A stretch of DNA of 64,000 nt from Candidatus Poribacteria bacterium (lineage in GTDB: Bacteria > Poribacteria > WGA-4E > WGA-3G). A program made the position numbers and the translations under genes. The notes beneath the pieces were generated by a model, which did not search any database, was not told where the DNA came from, and saw nothing but the letters and a program-made list of their open reading frames with translations. Every line of letters begins with the position of its first letter. Within the stretch, counting starts at the first letter, position 1. Location: NCBI GenBank assembly GCA_028824125.1, contig JAPPES010000151.1, forward strand, positions 48,663 to 112,662, in the 5' to 3' direction. Shown here in pieces: positions 9,091 through 17,248 of this stretch.

Positions 9091-10788
9091 ATGAGAAGCA
9101 AAAATGTTGTCTACTTAATCCTTATTTTAGGTCTACTCTCTGTTTATAACTTGATATTTGCGCAGGACGCTCCAGAAGTCTCGGAAAAAGGAAAAGAGGT
9201 CTATGAAGAAAGTTGCGCACACTGCCACGGCACCGAAGGACGTGGTGATGGCAGTGCAGCAGAAAATCTTTTGCCACAGCCGAGAGATTTCACACGTGGA
9301 TTATATAAAATTCGATCTACAGAAAGCGGGCAACTCCCCACTGATCAGGATTTATTCGACATCATCACCGAGGGGATGCCCGGTTCATCAATGCCTGGGT
9401 GGGAAACTTCATTAAAAGCTGATGAACGCTGGGAAGTGGTCGCATATATTAAAACCTTCTATGATGGCTTTAAAGAAAGTGAAACACCACCTCGGCAAAT
9501 CAGTCTGGAGGGTAAAATTCCTTATTCTGAAGAGAGTATAGAAATTGGGAAGGGACTTTATACACAGTTCGCATGTTTTGAATGCCACGGTCAGGTAGGG
9601 CGAGGCGATGGCACCTCCGCACCAACTCTCCAAGATGAATGGGGTTTTCAGAGTTGGCCAGCAAACCTCGCACAAGGTTGGAATTTCAGAGGTGGAAACG
9701 ATATAGATGACATTTACAAGCGGTTCATCGGTGGAATTGCTGGTTCAGCGATGCCCATGTTTGAAGACCCTGCTTTCGGCTTAACTATAGAGCAATCCAT
9801 ACGTTATAACGAATTAGACAATAAAGTTGAAATGACAGAGGCTGAGGAAGAAGAATATAACCAACTTGATGAAAAAATGGGGAATGCTTTTGAAATCTTA
9901 GACCTTATGGCAGAGGGCAGCGCAGATGAAGAACAAAAACAATCCTATGCTACAGCAATGAAGGCGTTTTACGAGAAAAGTTGGCACTTAGCGAACTACG
10001 TCAAATCGCTTTCTTCTGAAAAGAGACCAGAACCAGCAATTGGTAAAAATGTGCTTCGGTCACAATATACAGAAGATGATTTGCCTCAGATAATGGATGC
10101 TGCTTGGGATACACTTGATTCAAGCTACTTTCCACTTGTTGGGCAAATTATCATTGAACCGAGACAATTTAATCCGACAATTGACTCGGTTAACGCCAAA
10201 TCGTTTTACAATGATACGGAGGTAGCATTCCTCTTCACATGGGATGACCGCACTAATAATACCGAAGTCAAAGAGAATGAAGATACTGGCAAAACGTTTG
10301 AGGATGCAATTGCTATTCAATTTCCTGTGAAAATACCAAAAAGCCCCACCGCTGAGAAACCCTATTTCCTTTGGGGTGGAAGAAAAGCTGTCTACCTGTG
10401 GGAGTGGAAAGCATCTGCTGCCGATAAGATTACAGAACTCACAGCAAAAGGTATAAATAATGCTGAGGAACAAGAAATTCAAGGTGACCTTCAGGTAGAA
10501 GGTAAATACACAGATGGTCAATACAATTTATGGATCAAACGTGCTTTGAAAACAGATGATAAGAAAGACTTGCAGCTGGAACCCGGTGTATTTGTGCCTA
10601 TCGCTTTTTCAGCTTGGGATGGCGCAAATGGTGATGTTGGGACAAAACGGGTTATCTCAAGTTGGTATTCTTTTGTGTTAGAACCTGTTCCCTCATCAAG
10701 AAGGTTTATTTATCCGCCATTAGTGGCACTTCTCTCGTTCGGTTTGTTGGTCGGACTACGAGAGTTTGTACGGCAAAGAAATACGTAA
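9091..10788 (+). CDS. Dihaem cytochrome c fused to an EB_dh/NxrC-like haem-binding domain
   Basis: The track start at 9073 is replaced by ATG 9091, 8 nt after GGGGAGGG; 566 residues. Signal peptide (VVYLILILGLLSVYNLIFAQ). Two cytochrome c domains: CAHCHG near residue 43 and CFECHG near 162. From about residue 325 the sequence (AAWDTLDSSYFPLVGQIIIE ... VAFLFTWDDRT ... AIQFPV) matches the ethylbenzene-dehydrogenase-gamma type haem b domain found in DMSO-reductase-family gamma subunits, including NxrC. A C-terminal helix (YPPLVALLSFGLLVGLREFV) anchors it. No molybdenum catalytic subunit is in this window, so the domain is probably reused as an electron-transfer subunit for the oxidase cluster. 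Confidence 0.78.
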   Translation: MRSKNVVYLILILGLLSVYNLIFAQDAPEVSEKGKEVYEESCAHCHGTEGRGDGSAAENLLPQPRDFTRGLYKIRSTESGQLPTDQDLFDIITEGMPGSSMPGWETSLKADERWEVVAYIKTFYDGFKESETPPRQISLEGKIPYSEESIEIGKGLYTQFACFECHGQVGRGDGTSAPTLQDEWGFQSWPANLAQGWNFRGGNDIDDIYKRFIGGIAGSAMPMFEDPAFGLTIEQSIRYNELDNKVEMTEAEEEEYNQLDEKMGNAFEILDLMAEGSADEEQKQSYATAMKAFYEKSWHLANYVKSLSSEKRPEPAIGKNVLRSQYTEDDLPQIMDAAWDTLDSSYFPLVGQIIIEPRQFNPTIDSVNAKSFYNDTEVAFLFTWDDRTNNTEVKENEDTGKTFEDAIAIQFPVKIPKSPTAEKPYFLWGGRKAVYLWEWKASAADKITELTAKGINNAEEQEIQGDLQVEGKYTDGQYNLWIKRALKTDDKKDLQLEPGVFVPIAFSAWDGANGDVGTKRVISSWYSFVLEPVPSSRRFIYPPLVALLSFGLLVGLREFVRQRNT

Positions 10789-10812
10789 TTCTATAGAATC
10801 AAATCAAAACAG

Positions 10813-10830
10813 TGAGGCAGTGGTGCCTCA
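10813..10830. other. Perfect 7-bp stem-loop between cytochrome and cupredoxin genes
   Basis: TGAGGCA-GTGG-TGCCTCA. The hairpin has no T run after it, so an intrinsic terminator is not supported. It could be an mRNA processing or stability element in the 72-nt gap before the second cupredoxin gene. Confidence 0.4.
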
Positions 10831-10860
10831 TAAACTTTAAATTATAGAAGGAGATAAAAA

Positions 10861-11661
10861 ATGAAAACGAAAATGTTGACATGTCTCACACTTCTTCTTG
10901 CATGTGGCTTCGGTCTGTTTGTGTTTGCAGACAGTCACGAAAAAGAAGAAGATATGAACAAACTTGTTTTTCCCAAAGCTTATAAAACCACGGCTGTTAG
11001 CAACGGTGGTAAAATTAGCGGTGTTGTAAAGTTTGATGGCGAAGTGCCTGAAATGAAAAAACTGGAAATCACAAAAGACAAAGCAGTTTGTGGTGTTACG
11101 GATAAGTTTGACGAAGCGCTTGTCGTTGGTGAAGGGAACGTTTTGAAAAATACGATCGTTTATCTGATGGACATTTCACAAGGCAAAGATTTCGACAAAG
11201 AAGCAAAACCGGAACTTGACCAGAAGAATTGTCGATTCAATCCGCATGTGCAGCTCATTCCTGTTGGCACAGCCTTGACGGTATTGAACAATGACAAGGC
11301 AACACATAATGTGCATATCTTCGGAACAAGCAAGAATAATACCTCAGTAAACAAACAGCAGACAAAGAACCGCAAAAAAATGCGCCTCACTGGTGCCAAG
11401 GGTGCGGAAGGTCCTGTTGAAGTGAAATGTGATATCCATGGATGGATGAAAGCATGGGTCGCTTATGTCCCGCATCCCTATTTTGCTGTAACAAACGAAA
11501 AGGGTGAATTCACGCTTGAAGATGTTCCCCCAGGAGACTATAAATTAGGATATTGGCACGAAGCATGCGGTACTAATAACAAAGAACCTGTTAAGGTCAC
11601 CGTCGCTGCTGGTGGAGAAGTCAAGCAAGATTTTACACTCAAACTTAAAGAGGCCAAGTGA
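10861..11661 (+). CDS. Exported cupredoxin-like protein, second copy
   Basis: 266 residues, RBS GAAGGAG. Signal peptide (CLTLLLACGFGLFVFA|DS). Paralogue of 3858-4628: shared LDQKNCRFNPHVQLIPVGT-type core, copper-site His in THNVHIF and loop CDIHGWM (C-x2-H-x2-M). The C-terminus (GEFTLEDVPPGDYKLGYWHE) is the same regulatory-like beta sandwich. The GTG of the following ABC ATPase overlaps its stop by four bases (GTGA), so it is cotranscribed with the exporter and the cox genes. Either an electron carrier feeding cytochrome oxidase or a copper-delivery protein; the sequence does not decide. Confidence 0.75.
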   Translation: MKTKMLTCLTLLLACGFGLFVFADSHEKEEDMNKLVFPKAYKTTAVSNGGKISGVVKFDGEVPEMKKLEITKDKAVCGVTDKFDEALVVGEGNVLKNTIVYLMDISQGKDFDKEAKPELDQKNCRFNPHVQLIPVGTALTVLNNDKATHNVHIFGTSKNNTSVNKQQTKNRKKMRLTGAKGAEGPVEVKCDIHGWMKAWVAYVPHPYFAVTNEKGEFTLEDVPPGDYKLGYWHEACGTNNKEPVKVTVAAGGEVKQDFTLKLKEAK

Positions 11662-12578
11662 GTGTAAATCGGATCACGGTCCAAAATCTAACGCACACCT
11701 ACGGTACACGGTGTGCGTTAGACAACGTAAGTTTCACTGTTTCACGTGGCGAGATTTTTTGTCTACTCGGTCCGAACGGAAGTGGAAAAACAACCCTTTT
11801 TAAGGTTCTGTCTACACTTATGCCGCCAACGTCGGGGAGTGTTAACATTCTCGGACACAACTTGAGTATTGGCACTAAGGCAATTCGGAAGTTATTAGGG
11901 GTTGTTTTTCAACATCCAGGATTAGATGTCAAACTGACTGTTACAGAGAATTTACGACATCACGGACACCTCTATGGATTGAAAGGCAAAAGCCTAAAGC
12001 TTAGAATTGCTGAACTATTAGAACGATTTGGAATCAGTGACAGATCACATGACCTCGTAGAAAAATTATCAGGAGGTTTACAAAGGCGCGTAGAAATAGC
12101 GAAAGCAATGCTACATTCCCCACAGGTTTTACTACTTGATGAACCGAGTAGCGGATTGGATGTAGGCGTACGCCGACAACTGAGCAACCATTTGATCTCA
12201 CTTGCGGAAACAGAAAATATCATCATTCTACTCACAACGCATCTTATGGATGAGGCAGAGTTATGCAACCGAGTCGGTATCTTGGATATAGGGAAAATGG
12301 TGGCACTCGGAACACCAGACGAACTCAAAGCACAAATTGGCGGGGATGTTGTACTAATAGAAACTACAAACGGTGAAGTTCTCCGAAACGCAATTGCTGG
12401 CCACTTTGAGGTTCTTCCAATATTAACTGAGAATTACCTACACGTTGAATGTGAACGTGGGCATGAGTTTGTGCGAGATGTAGTTGCGGCGTTTCCTGAT
12501 GAAATTCAGACAGTTCGCTTCGGTAAACCGACTTTAGAGGATGTGTTCATCAAGTTAACAGGGAACCCGTTTGTGTAA
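11658..12578 (+). CDS. ABC transporter ATP-binding protein
   Basis: 306 residues; GTG start overlapping the previous stop (GTGA). Walker A GPNGSGKTT near residue 40, signature LSGGLQRRVEIAKAM near 137, Walker B VLLLDEPSSGLD near 155 and switch His in LTTHLMDEAE. The C-terminal extension after about 220 is the regulatory tail seen in ABC-2 (NatA/DrrA/NosF-like) exporters. It forms a pair with the next gene. Placement between cupredoxin and coxB suggests a role in cytochrome oxidase biogenesis, as for NosFY in nitrous oxide reductase maturation; that role is inference. Confidence 0.88.
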   Translation: MSVNRITVQNLTHTYGTRCALDNVSFTVSRGEIFCLLGPNGSGKTTLFKVLSTLMPPTSGSVNILGHNLSIGTKAIRKLLGVVFQHPGLDVKLTVTENLRHHGHLYGLKGKSLKLRIAELLERFGISDRSHDLVEKLSGGLQRRVEIAKAMLHSPQVLLLDEPSSGLDVGVRRQLSNHLISLAETENIIILLTTHLMDEAELCNRVGILDIGKMVALGTPDELKAQIGGDVVLIETTNGEVLRNAIAGHFEVLPILTENYLHVECERGHEFVRDVVAAFPDEIQTVRFGKPTLEDVFIKLTGNPFV

Positions 12579-12588
12579 GGATAGCAGA

Positions 12589-13383
12589 ATGCGGAACGTT
12601 TTGCTACCGATTGCAACAATTTGGTGGCGTGAAATCATCAGGTTTTTTCGCCAAAGGAGTAGACTTTTTAGTGCGATTGCACAGCCCTTGGTATTTTGGA
12701 TTCTAATCGGGAGTGGTTTAAACGCATCATTTCAACCCGCTGGCGTATCAGGAAAATCGGAGTATATTGAGTACTTTTATCCTGGAATTGTCGTTTTAGT
12801 CTTGCTTTTTACTGCTATTTTCGCTACAATCTCTGTTGTAAATGAACGGCGTGAAGGGTTTTTGCAGGGTGTACTTGTTGCGCCCGCGCCGAGATGGGGA
12901 ATTGTGCTTGGGCAAGCATTAGGCGGAACAACTTTAGCATTACTTCAAGGAGTGCTTTTATTGTTCATCGCCCCGCTAACTGGAATCCGATTTGGGTTAA
13001 CCTCACTGCTTTCTACATTGGGCGTGATGACACTCTTAGCCTTTGGTTTAACAAACCTCGGTTTGTTAATTGCTTGGAGAATGGATTCTACACAAGGTTT
13101 TCATGCAGTTATGAACCTTATACTCATCCCGATCTGGCTGCTGTCAGGTGCTTTTTTTCCAAGTGCTGGTGCACCCGATTGGTTGGCATGGGTAATGAAA
13201 TTAAACCCTTTAACGTATGGCGTCGATGCTTTTCGGCGAAGCCTCTACTTTGATACTGTAACTACTAACGGCAACATGCCGACGTGGACACTTTCTATAT
13301 TGGTAATATCTCTATTTTGTTTTTTGACCTACTTGGGCGCGACGCTTACTGCTTCTGCAGAAACAAATAAAAAGCACGCCTAA
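12589..13383 (+). CDS. ABC-2 type transporter permease
   Basis: The track start at 12571 overlaps the ATPase gene; ATG 12589 (MRNVLLP) after AAGG is better and leaves a 10-nt gap. About 264 residues with six predicted helices and the ABC-2 permease signature (NPLTYGVDAFRR near the C-terminus). It is the membrane partner of the preceding ATPase. The substrate cannot be read from sequence. Confidence 0.85.
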   Translation: MRNVLLPIATIWWREIIRFFRQRSRLFSAIAQPLVFWILIGSGLNASFQPAGVSGKSEYIEYFYPGIVVLVLLFTAIFATISVVNERREGFLQGVLVAPAPRWGIVLGQALGGTTLALLQGVLLLFIAPLTGIRFGLTSLLSTLGVMTLLAFGLTNLGLLIAWRMDSTQGFHAVMNLILIPIWLLSGAFFPSAGAPDWLAWVMKLNPLTYGVDAFRRSLYFDTVTTNGNMPTWTLSILVISLFCFLTYLGATLTASAETNKKHA

Positions 13384-13421
13384 CGAATATTCTACTTATG
13401 ACTTTGGAAAAGGAGAAATGA

Positions 13422-14081
13422 ATGCTTGGATGGCTTCCAGAGAATATATCAGAATACGCGCAAGGTGTTGATAAACTCTTTGCACTCATCTATTGGATTA
13501 CCGTGGTGGCGTTTGTTCTTGTGATAGGTACTCTTATCGTATTCTTAATTAAATACCGTCATCGAGCGGGACACCGCGCGGAATACATTGAAGGAAGTAC
13601 GAAACTTGAAATCATCTGGACGGCTGTAACTACAGTGATTGTGTTTGGATTGGCAATGCTCAGCTTCCCAGAGTGGAATAACCTTAAATCACCAGCTGAA
13701 AATCCTGATTATGTCGTTCAGGTTCGAGGTGAACAGTTTAACTGGTATATGATCTACCCCGGTCCAGATAATGAATTGGGCACAGAAGACGATCTGGAAT
13801 TGGAAAACGAATTGTATGTCCCAGAAGACAAACTTGTGCAAATCTTATTAACTTCAAAAGATGTGATTCACAGTTTTTTTATACCTAATTTGCGCCAGAA
13901 ACAGGACGCACTGCCAAATCAAACTATTGACACTTTAAAGTTTCAGGCAAGAGAGCCTGGGCGTTATGAAATTCCGTGTGCCGAACTCTGTGGATTTGGA
14001 CACTCAGGCATGCTCGGATATCTCATTGTGCAAACACAAGAAGAATATGATGCATGGGTTGCGGAACAGTGGCCTGAGTAA
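13422..14081 (+). CDS. coxB: Cytochrome c oxidase subunit II (CuA)
   Basis: 219 residues, RBS AAAGGAG. Two N-terminal helices (LFALIYWITVVAFVLVIGTL; LEIIWTAVTTVIVFGLAML) form the hairpin, followed by a periplasmic cupredoxin domain. CuA ligands are all present: His in KDVIHSFFIP and CAELCGFGHSGM (Cys, Glu, Cys, His, Met). It lacks a fused cytochrome c domain, unlike caa3-type CoxB, which fits with the many separate cytochromes upstream. The domain has an acidic insert (PDNELGTEDDLELENE) before the conserved core. Confidence 0.93.
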   Translation: MLGWLPENISEYAQGVDKLFALIYWITVVAFVLVIGTLIVFLIKYRHRAGHRAEYIEGSTKLEIIWTAVTTVIVFGLAMLSFPEWNNLKSPAENPDYVVQVRGEQFNWYMIYPGPDNELGTEDDLELENELYVPEDKLVQILLTSKDVIHSFFIPNLRQKQDALPNQTIDTLKFQAREPGRYEIPCAELCGFGHSGMLGYLIVQTQEEYDAWVAEQWPE

Positions 14082-14150
14082 GTGACGTCAGAGCGGCCTG
14101 ATTCAATAGCAATTCGCAATTGCAGCGTCGTGAAAGGAGTAAATATAAAG

Positions 14151-16115
14151 ATGCAAGAAAACGAAAATATTTCACATGAGCATGACGATGACGAACATCA
14201 CGAGCATGCACATGACGATAACGATACTATGGAACACACACATGAGCATGACAACGATGAACATCACGATCATGCTGATCATCATGAAGAGAGTTTTATT
14301 CGCAAATATATCTTTTCACTTGACCACAAGATGATCGGAAAGCAGTTCCTTATCTATGGGTTGATCATGCTATTTGTTGGAGGCGGACTCGCACTGCTTT
14401 TTAGATGGCAACTTGCTTACCCTGAAACACCCGAACTGGAGGGGGGTAAACCTGCAAAGGCCGCGAAACCTTTACCTATCATTGGTCCTTCTCAAAAGTA
14501 TATTGATGATGGAGAGGTGGTTACCGGTGCAGATAAAATGTGGGAGCGGATTTACGATTCCGATAAAGAGGAATTTCTTGAAGTAAACATGCCGAGCGGT
14601 TTAATTGAACCGCATTTCTACAACATGTTGTTTACGATGCATGCCACTATAATGGTGTTCTTTGTCGTTGTTCCTATATTAGTGGGTGCTTTTGGAAATT
14701 TCTTGATTCCTCTAATGATAGGCACGCGGGATATGGCATTCCCCGTTCTCAACATGCTATCATTTTGGCTTGCCGTGCTTGCAGCAGTTATAATGGCAGC
14801 TGGGTTTTTCGTACCGGGTGGACACGCTTCAGCAGGTTGGACAGGATATGCTCCGCTATCATCTGACCCACAGTGGACCGGTGTTGGATGGGGACTCAAC
14901 CTATGGGCAATCAGTTTGTTGATTCAGGGGTTTTCGTCTTTAGTAGGTTCCATAAACTATATTACAACAATTATCAATATGCGCGCGCCAGGTATGACAT
15001 TCTTGAGGCTTCCGTTAGTCATCTGGTCACTATTTATCGTAGCAATTCTGTTGCTTCTCGCTTTTCCTGTCTTGTCCTCTGCTTTAGCACTTCTCATATT
15101 TGATAGACTTGCAGGCACGACATTCTTTACCTCCACAGCTGAAGGTGGTGGTTCTTCGCTACTCTGGCAACACCTATTCTGGTTCTTTGGACATCCAGAG
15201 GTATATATTCTTATTTTACCGGGTATGGGGATTGCATCCGAATTAATCGCTGTTAACTCACGCAAACCGATTTTCGGATACCGCTCTATGGTATACGCGA
15301 TGATCGCAATCGCATTCTTAGGATGGGTTGTTTGGGGACATCACATGTTCCAAAGTGGGATGCGTCCCGGTATGGGAGCATTCTTCATGACGACAACAAT
15401 GCTTATTGCAGTACCTTCAGCTATTAAGACATTTAATTGGCTCGGCACGATGTTCCGTGGTTCAATCCGATTTACAACACCGATGCTTCATGCTATCGCC
15501 TTTGTGTCTATGTTTGTAATCGGCGGACTCAGCGGCATCTACATGGCTAACACACCAGTGGATATCTACATACACGATACTTACTACATTGTAGCGCATA
15601 TTCACTATGTCGTTTTTGGCGGAAGTCTGTTTGCTATTTTCGGTGGTATTATCTTCTGGTTCCCGAAGATGTATGGACGCTATATGAATGATACGTTGTC
15701 CAAAATTCATTTTTGGTTGACCTTCATAGCGTTTAACTGCACTTTCTTCCCAATGCACATTCTCGGCGTAGGCGGTCACATGCGACGCATTTCTAACCCG
15801 ATGCAGTATGAGTACCTGCAAACCTTTGAAGGCATGAACATATTTATCACAATGAGCGCATTTACGCTCGGTTTTGTGCAGTTGATACTTGTCTTCAATT
15901 TTGTCTGGAGCATTTATCGTGGTAAGGTCGCTGAAAAGAATCCGTGGAACGTCACCACATTGGAATGGGAGGCACCAACACCAGTGCCGCACGGCAATTT
16001 TGCTCAGATTCCGACTGTTTATCGTGGTCCTTATGAATACAGCGTCCCTGGCGAAGAATCTGATTTCATTCCGCAGGCACAACCTGAGCATGCTCCAGCA
16101 AGTGCTGGAGATTAG
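14151..16115 (+). CDS. coxA: Cytochrome c oxidase subunit I with histidine-rich N-terminus
   Basis: The track start (GTG 14082) is too early: AAAGGAG at 14134-14140 serves ATG 14151 (MQENENI), giving 654 residues. The first 45 residues are packed with His, Asp and Glu (HEHDDDEHHEHAHDDND), a likely cytoplasmic metal-binding tail. The core is a haem-copper oxidase of the A1 type: FGHPEVYILILPG gives the CuB His, the channel Glu and the cross-linked Tyr; HHMFQSG gives the CuB His pair; HDTYYIVAHIHYV gives the haem a and a3 ligands; GTRDMAFPVLNMLSFW gives the D-channel Asp. An insert of about 70 residues follows the first helix (ELEGGKPAKAAKPLPIIG). Confidence 0.94.
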   Translation: MQENENISHEHDDDEHHEHAHDDNDTMEHTHEHDNDEHHDHADHHEESFIRKYIFSLDHKMIGKQFLIYGLIMLFVGGGLALLFRWQLAYPETPELEGGKPAKAAKPLPIIGPSQKYIDDGEVVTGADKMWERIYDSDKEEFLEVNMPSGLIEPHFYNMLFTMHATIMVFFVVVPILVGAFGNFLIPLMIGTRDMAFPVLNMLSFWLAVLAAVIMAAGFFVPGGHASAGWTGYAPLSSDPQWTGVGWGLNLWAISLLIQGFSSLVGSINYITTIINMRAPGMTFLRLPLVIWSLFIVAILLLLAFPVLSSALALLIFDRLAGTTFFTSTAEGGGSSLLWQHLFWFFGHPEVYILILPGMGIASELIAVNSRKPIFGYRSMVYAMIAIAFLGWVVWGHHMFQSGMRPGMGAFFMTTTMLIAVPSAIKTFNWLGTMFRGSIRFTTPMLHAIAFVSMFVIGGLSGIYMANTPVDIYIHDTYYIVAHIHYVVFGGSLFAIFGGIIFWFPKMYGRYMNDTLSKIHFWLTFIAFNCTFFPMHILGVGGHMRRISNPMQYEYLQTFEGMNIFITMSAFTLGFVQLILVFNFVWSIYRGKVAEKNPWNVTTLEWEAPTPVPHGNFAQIPTVYRGPYEYSVPGEESDFIPQAQPEHAPASAGD

Positions 16116-16138
16116 TTAGTATAAATAATTTCCACTGG

Positions 16139-16259
16139 TAGGTGTCAATTTGGCAAATACTTTCTTGTTGGAGGGCTTTGTCCGCCCGATTTATTACCAA
16201 AGGTAGGCGCGTTTACAAAACGCGCCTACCAGGGTGGCGAACCGCTAAATTGACACCTA
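16139..16259. repeat. MITE-like palindromic unit inside the cox operon
   Basis: A 121-bp unit bounded by perfect 13-bp inverted repeats (TAGGTGTCAATTT at 16139 and its complement ending at 16259). Inside are GGAGGGCTTTG...GCCCG and a hairpin, GGTAGGCGCGTTT/AAACGCGCCTACC (16202-16230). The same left end (TAGGCATCAATTT then CTTGGAGGGCTTTG) recurs at 63904. The unit fills almost all of the coxA-ctaA gap and creates a false N-terminal extension of ctaA in the ORF track. Confidence 0.75.
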
Positions 16260-16285
16260 TTAGAAAATGTCCTGCGGAAAATAGC

Positions 16286-17239
16286 ATGAAGAAACAAAGC
16301 AGCTATAGCCCTTGGTTACATCGAGTAGCATGGTTCACCGCAGGTGCAACGTTTCTGTTAATTGTTATAGGAGGAATTGTTACAAGCACCGAGTCAGGAT
16401 TGGCAGTACCAGATTGGCCCACCAGTTTCGGATATAACATGTTTACCTATCCATTATCAGAGATGGTGAAGGATCCCAAAATACTTTATGAACATAGTCA
16501 TAGGTTAATGGGATCGTTGGTCGGCCTGTTGACGATTACACTGTTTGTCATGTTATTGGTCAAGGACTCGCGTGGGTGGGTAAAATGGCTTGGGTTTGCA
16601 GCGCTAATCGGTGTAAGCGTGCAGGGTGTTCTCGGTGGACTTCGGGTTACGGAGGTTAATCTTAATTTTGCGATAGTACACGCGTGTCTTGCCCAAGCGT
16701 TCTTTGCATTGCTCTGCGGAATATGTTGGTTTACTTCACGCGATTGGATTGAAAACCAAAATCTATCTGAAAGTATTATTGATAATGTTTCAGCAAAAAA
16801 ATTACGGAGATTAAGCCTCATTACAACATGCTTGATATATGTTCAGCTCATCTTCGGAGCAATTTTACGACATACTGGAAGTAGACTCGACGCGCATCTT
16901 CTTTTTGCATTCTTGGTAGCACTGCATATATTCCTATTGGTAAGACGTTTCTTTAATACGGGTGATAACACGCAAAAAATTGGTCAATCGTTGCCTTTGC
17001 TATTGTTGGGTTTACTTGTAGTGCAGTTAATGCTCGGAATCGGTGCTTATATTACAAAACTGACTACCTTTGGTGCAACAGCATCAGCACTACTTACGGA
17101 TATTGTTACAACTGCCCACGTAGCAGTTGGAGCACTAATGTTAGTAAGTAGTTTTGTGATTACATTGAAAATTTATTGGTTTACAAATACTACAATTCCT
17201 ATAGAAACACCTGTCACCAGCTCATTGGTTACAGAGTGA
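16286..17239 (+). CDS. ctaA: Haem A synthase (COX15/CtaA)
   Basis: The track ORF begins at 16142 inside a repeat unit; the true start is ATG 16286 (MKKQSSYSPWLHRVAW), giving 317 residues. About eight helices with the four conserved His areas: EHSHRLMGSLVG, VHACLAQAFF, LDAHLLFAFLVALH and TTAHVAVGALM. The early motif TSTESGLAVPDWP is the family signature. It converts haem O to haem A for the adjacent CoxA and is followed 9 nt later by ctaB. The RBS is weak, which may reflect insertion of the palindromic unit upstream. Confidence 0.93.
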   Translation: MKKQSSYSPWLHRVAWFTAGATFLLIVIGGIVTSTESGLAVPDWPTSFGYNMFTYPLSEMVKDPKILYEHSHRLMGSLVGLLTITLFVMLLVKDSRGWVKWLGFAALIGVSVQGVLGGLRVTEVNLNFAIVHACLAQAFFALLCGICWFTSRDWIENQNLSESIIDNVSAKKLRRLSLITTCLIYVQLIFGAILRHTGSRLDAHLLFAFLVALHIFLLVRRFFNTGDNTQKIGQSLPLLLLGLLVVQLMLGIGAYITKLTTFGATASALLTDIVTTAHVAVGALMLVSSFVITLKIYWFTNTTIPIETPVTSSLVTE

Positions 17240-17248
17240 GACAACATA

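Noticed and set aside
9091-10788. Nitrite oxidoreductase locus
   Set aside because: Only a gamma-like domain is present; no molybdopterin alpha or Fe-S beta subunit is in the window.
14082-14150. GTG start giving CoxA 23 extra residues
   Set aside because: AAAGGAG is placed correctly for ATG 14151 and the prefix is not coding-like.
15462-16091. 209-aa minus-strand ORF
   Set aside because: Entirely antisense to the conserved C-terminal half of coxA.
16142-16285. N-terminal extension of CtaA in the ORF track
   Set aside because: The extension is encoded by the MITE-like unit and lacks an RBS; family homology begins at ATG 16286.
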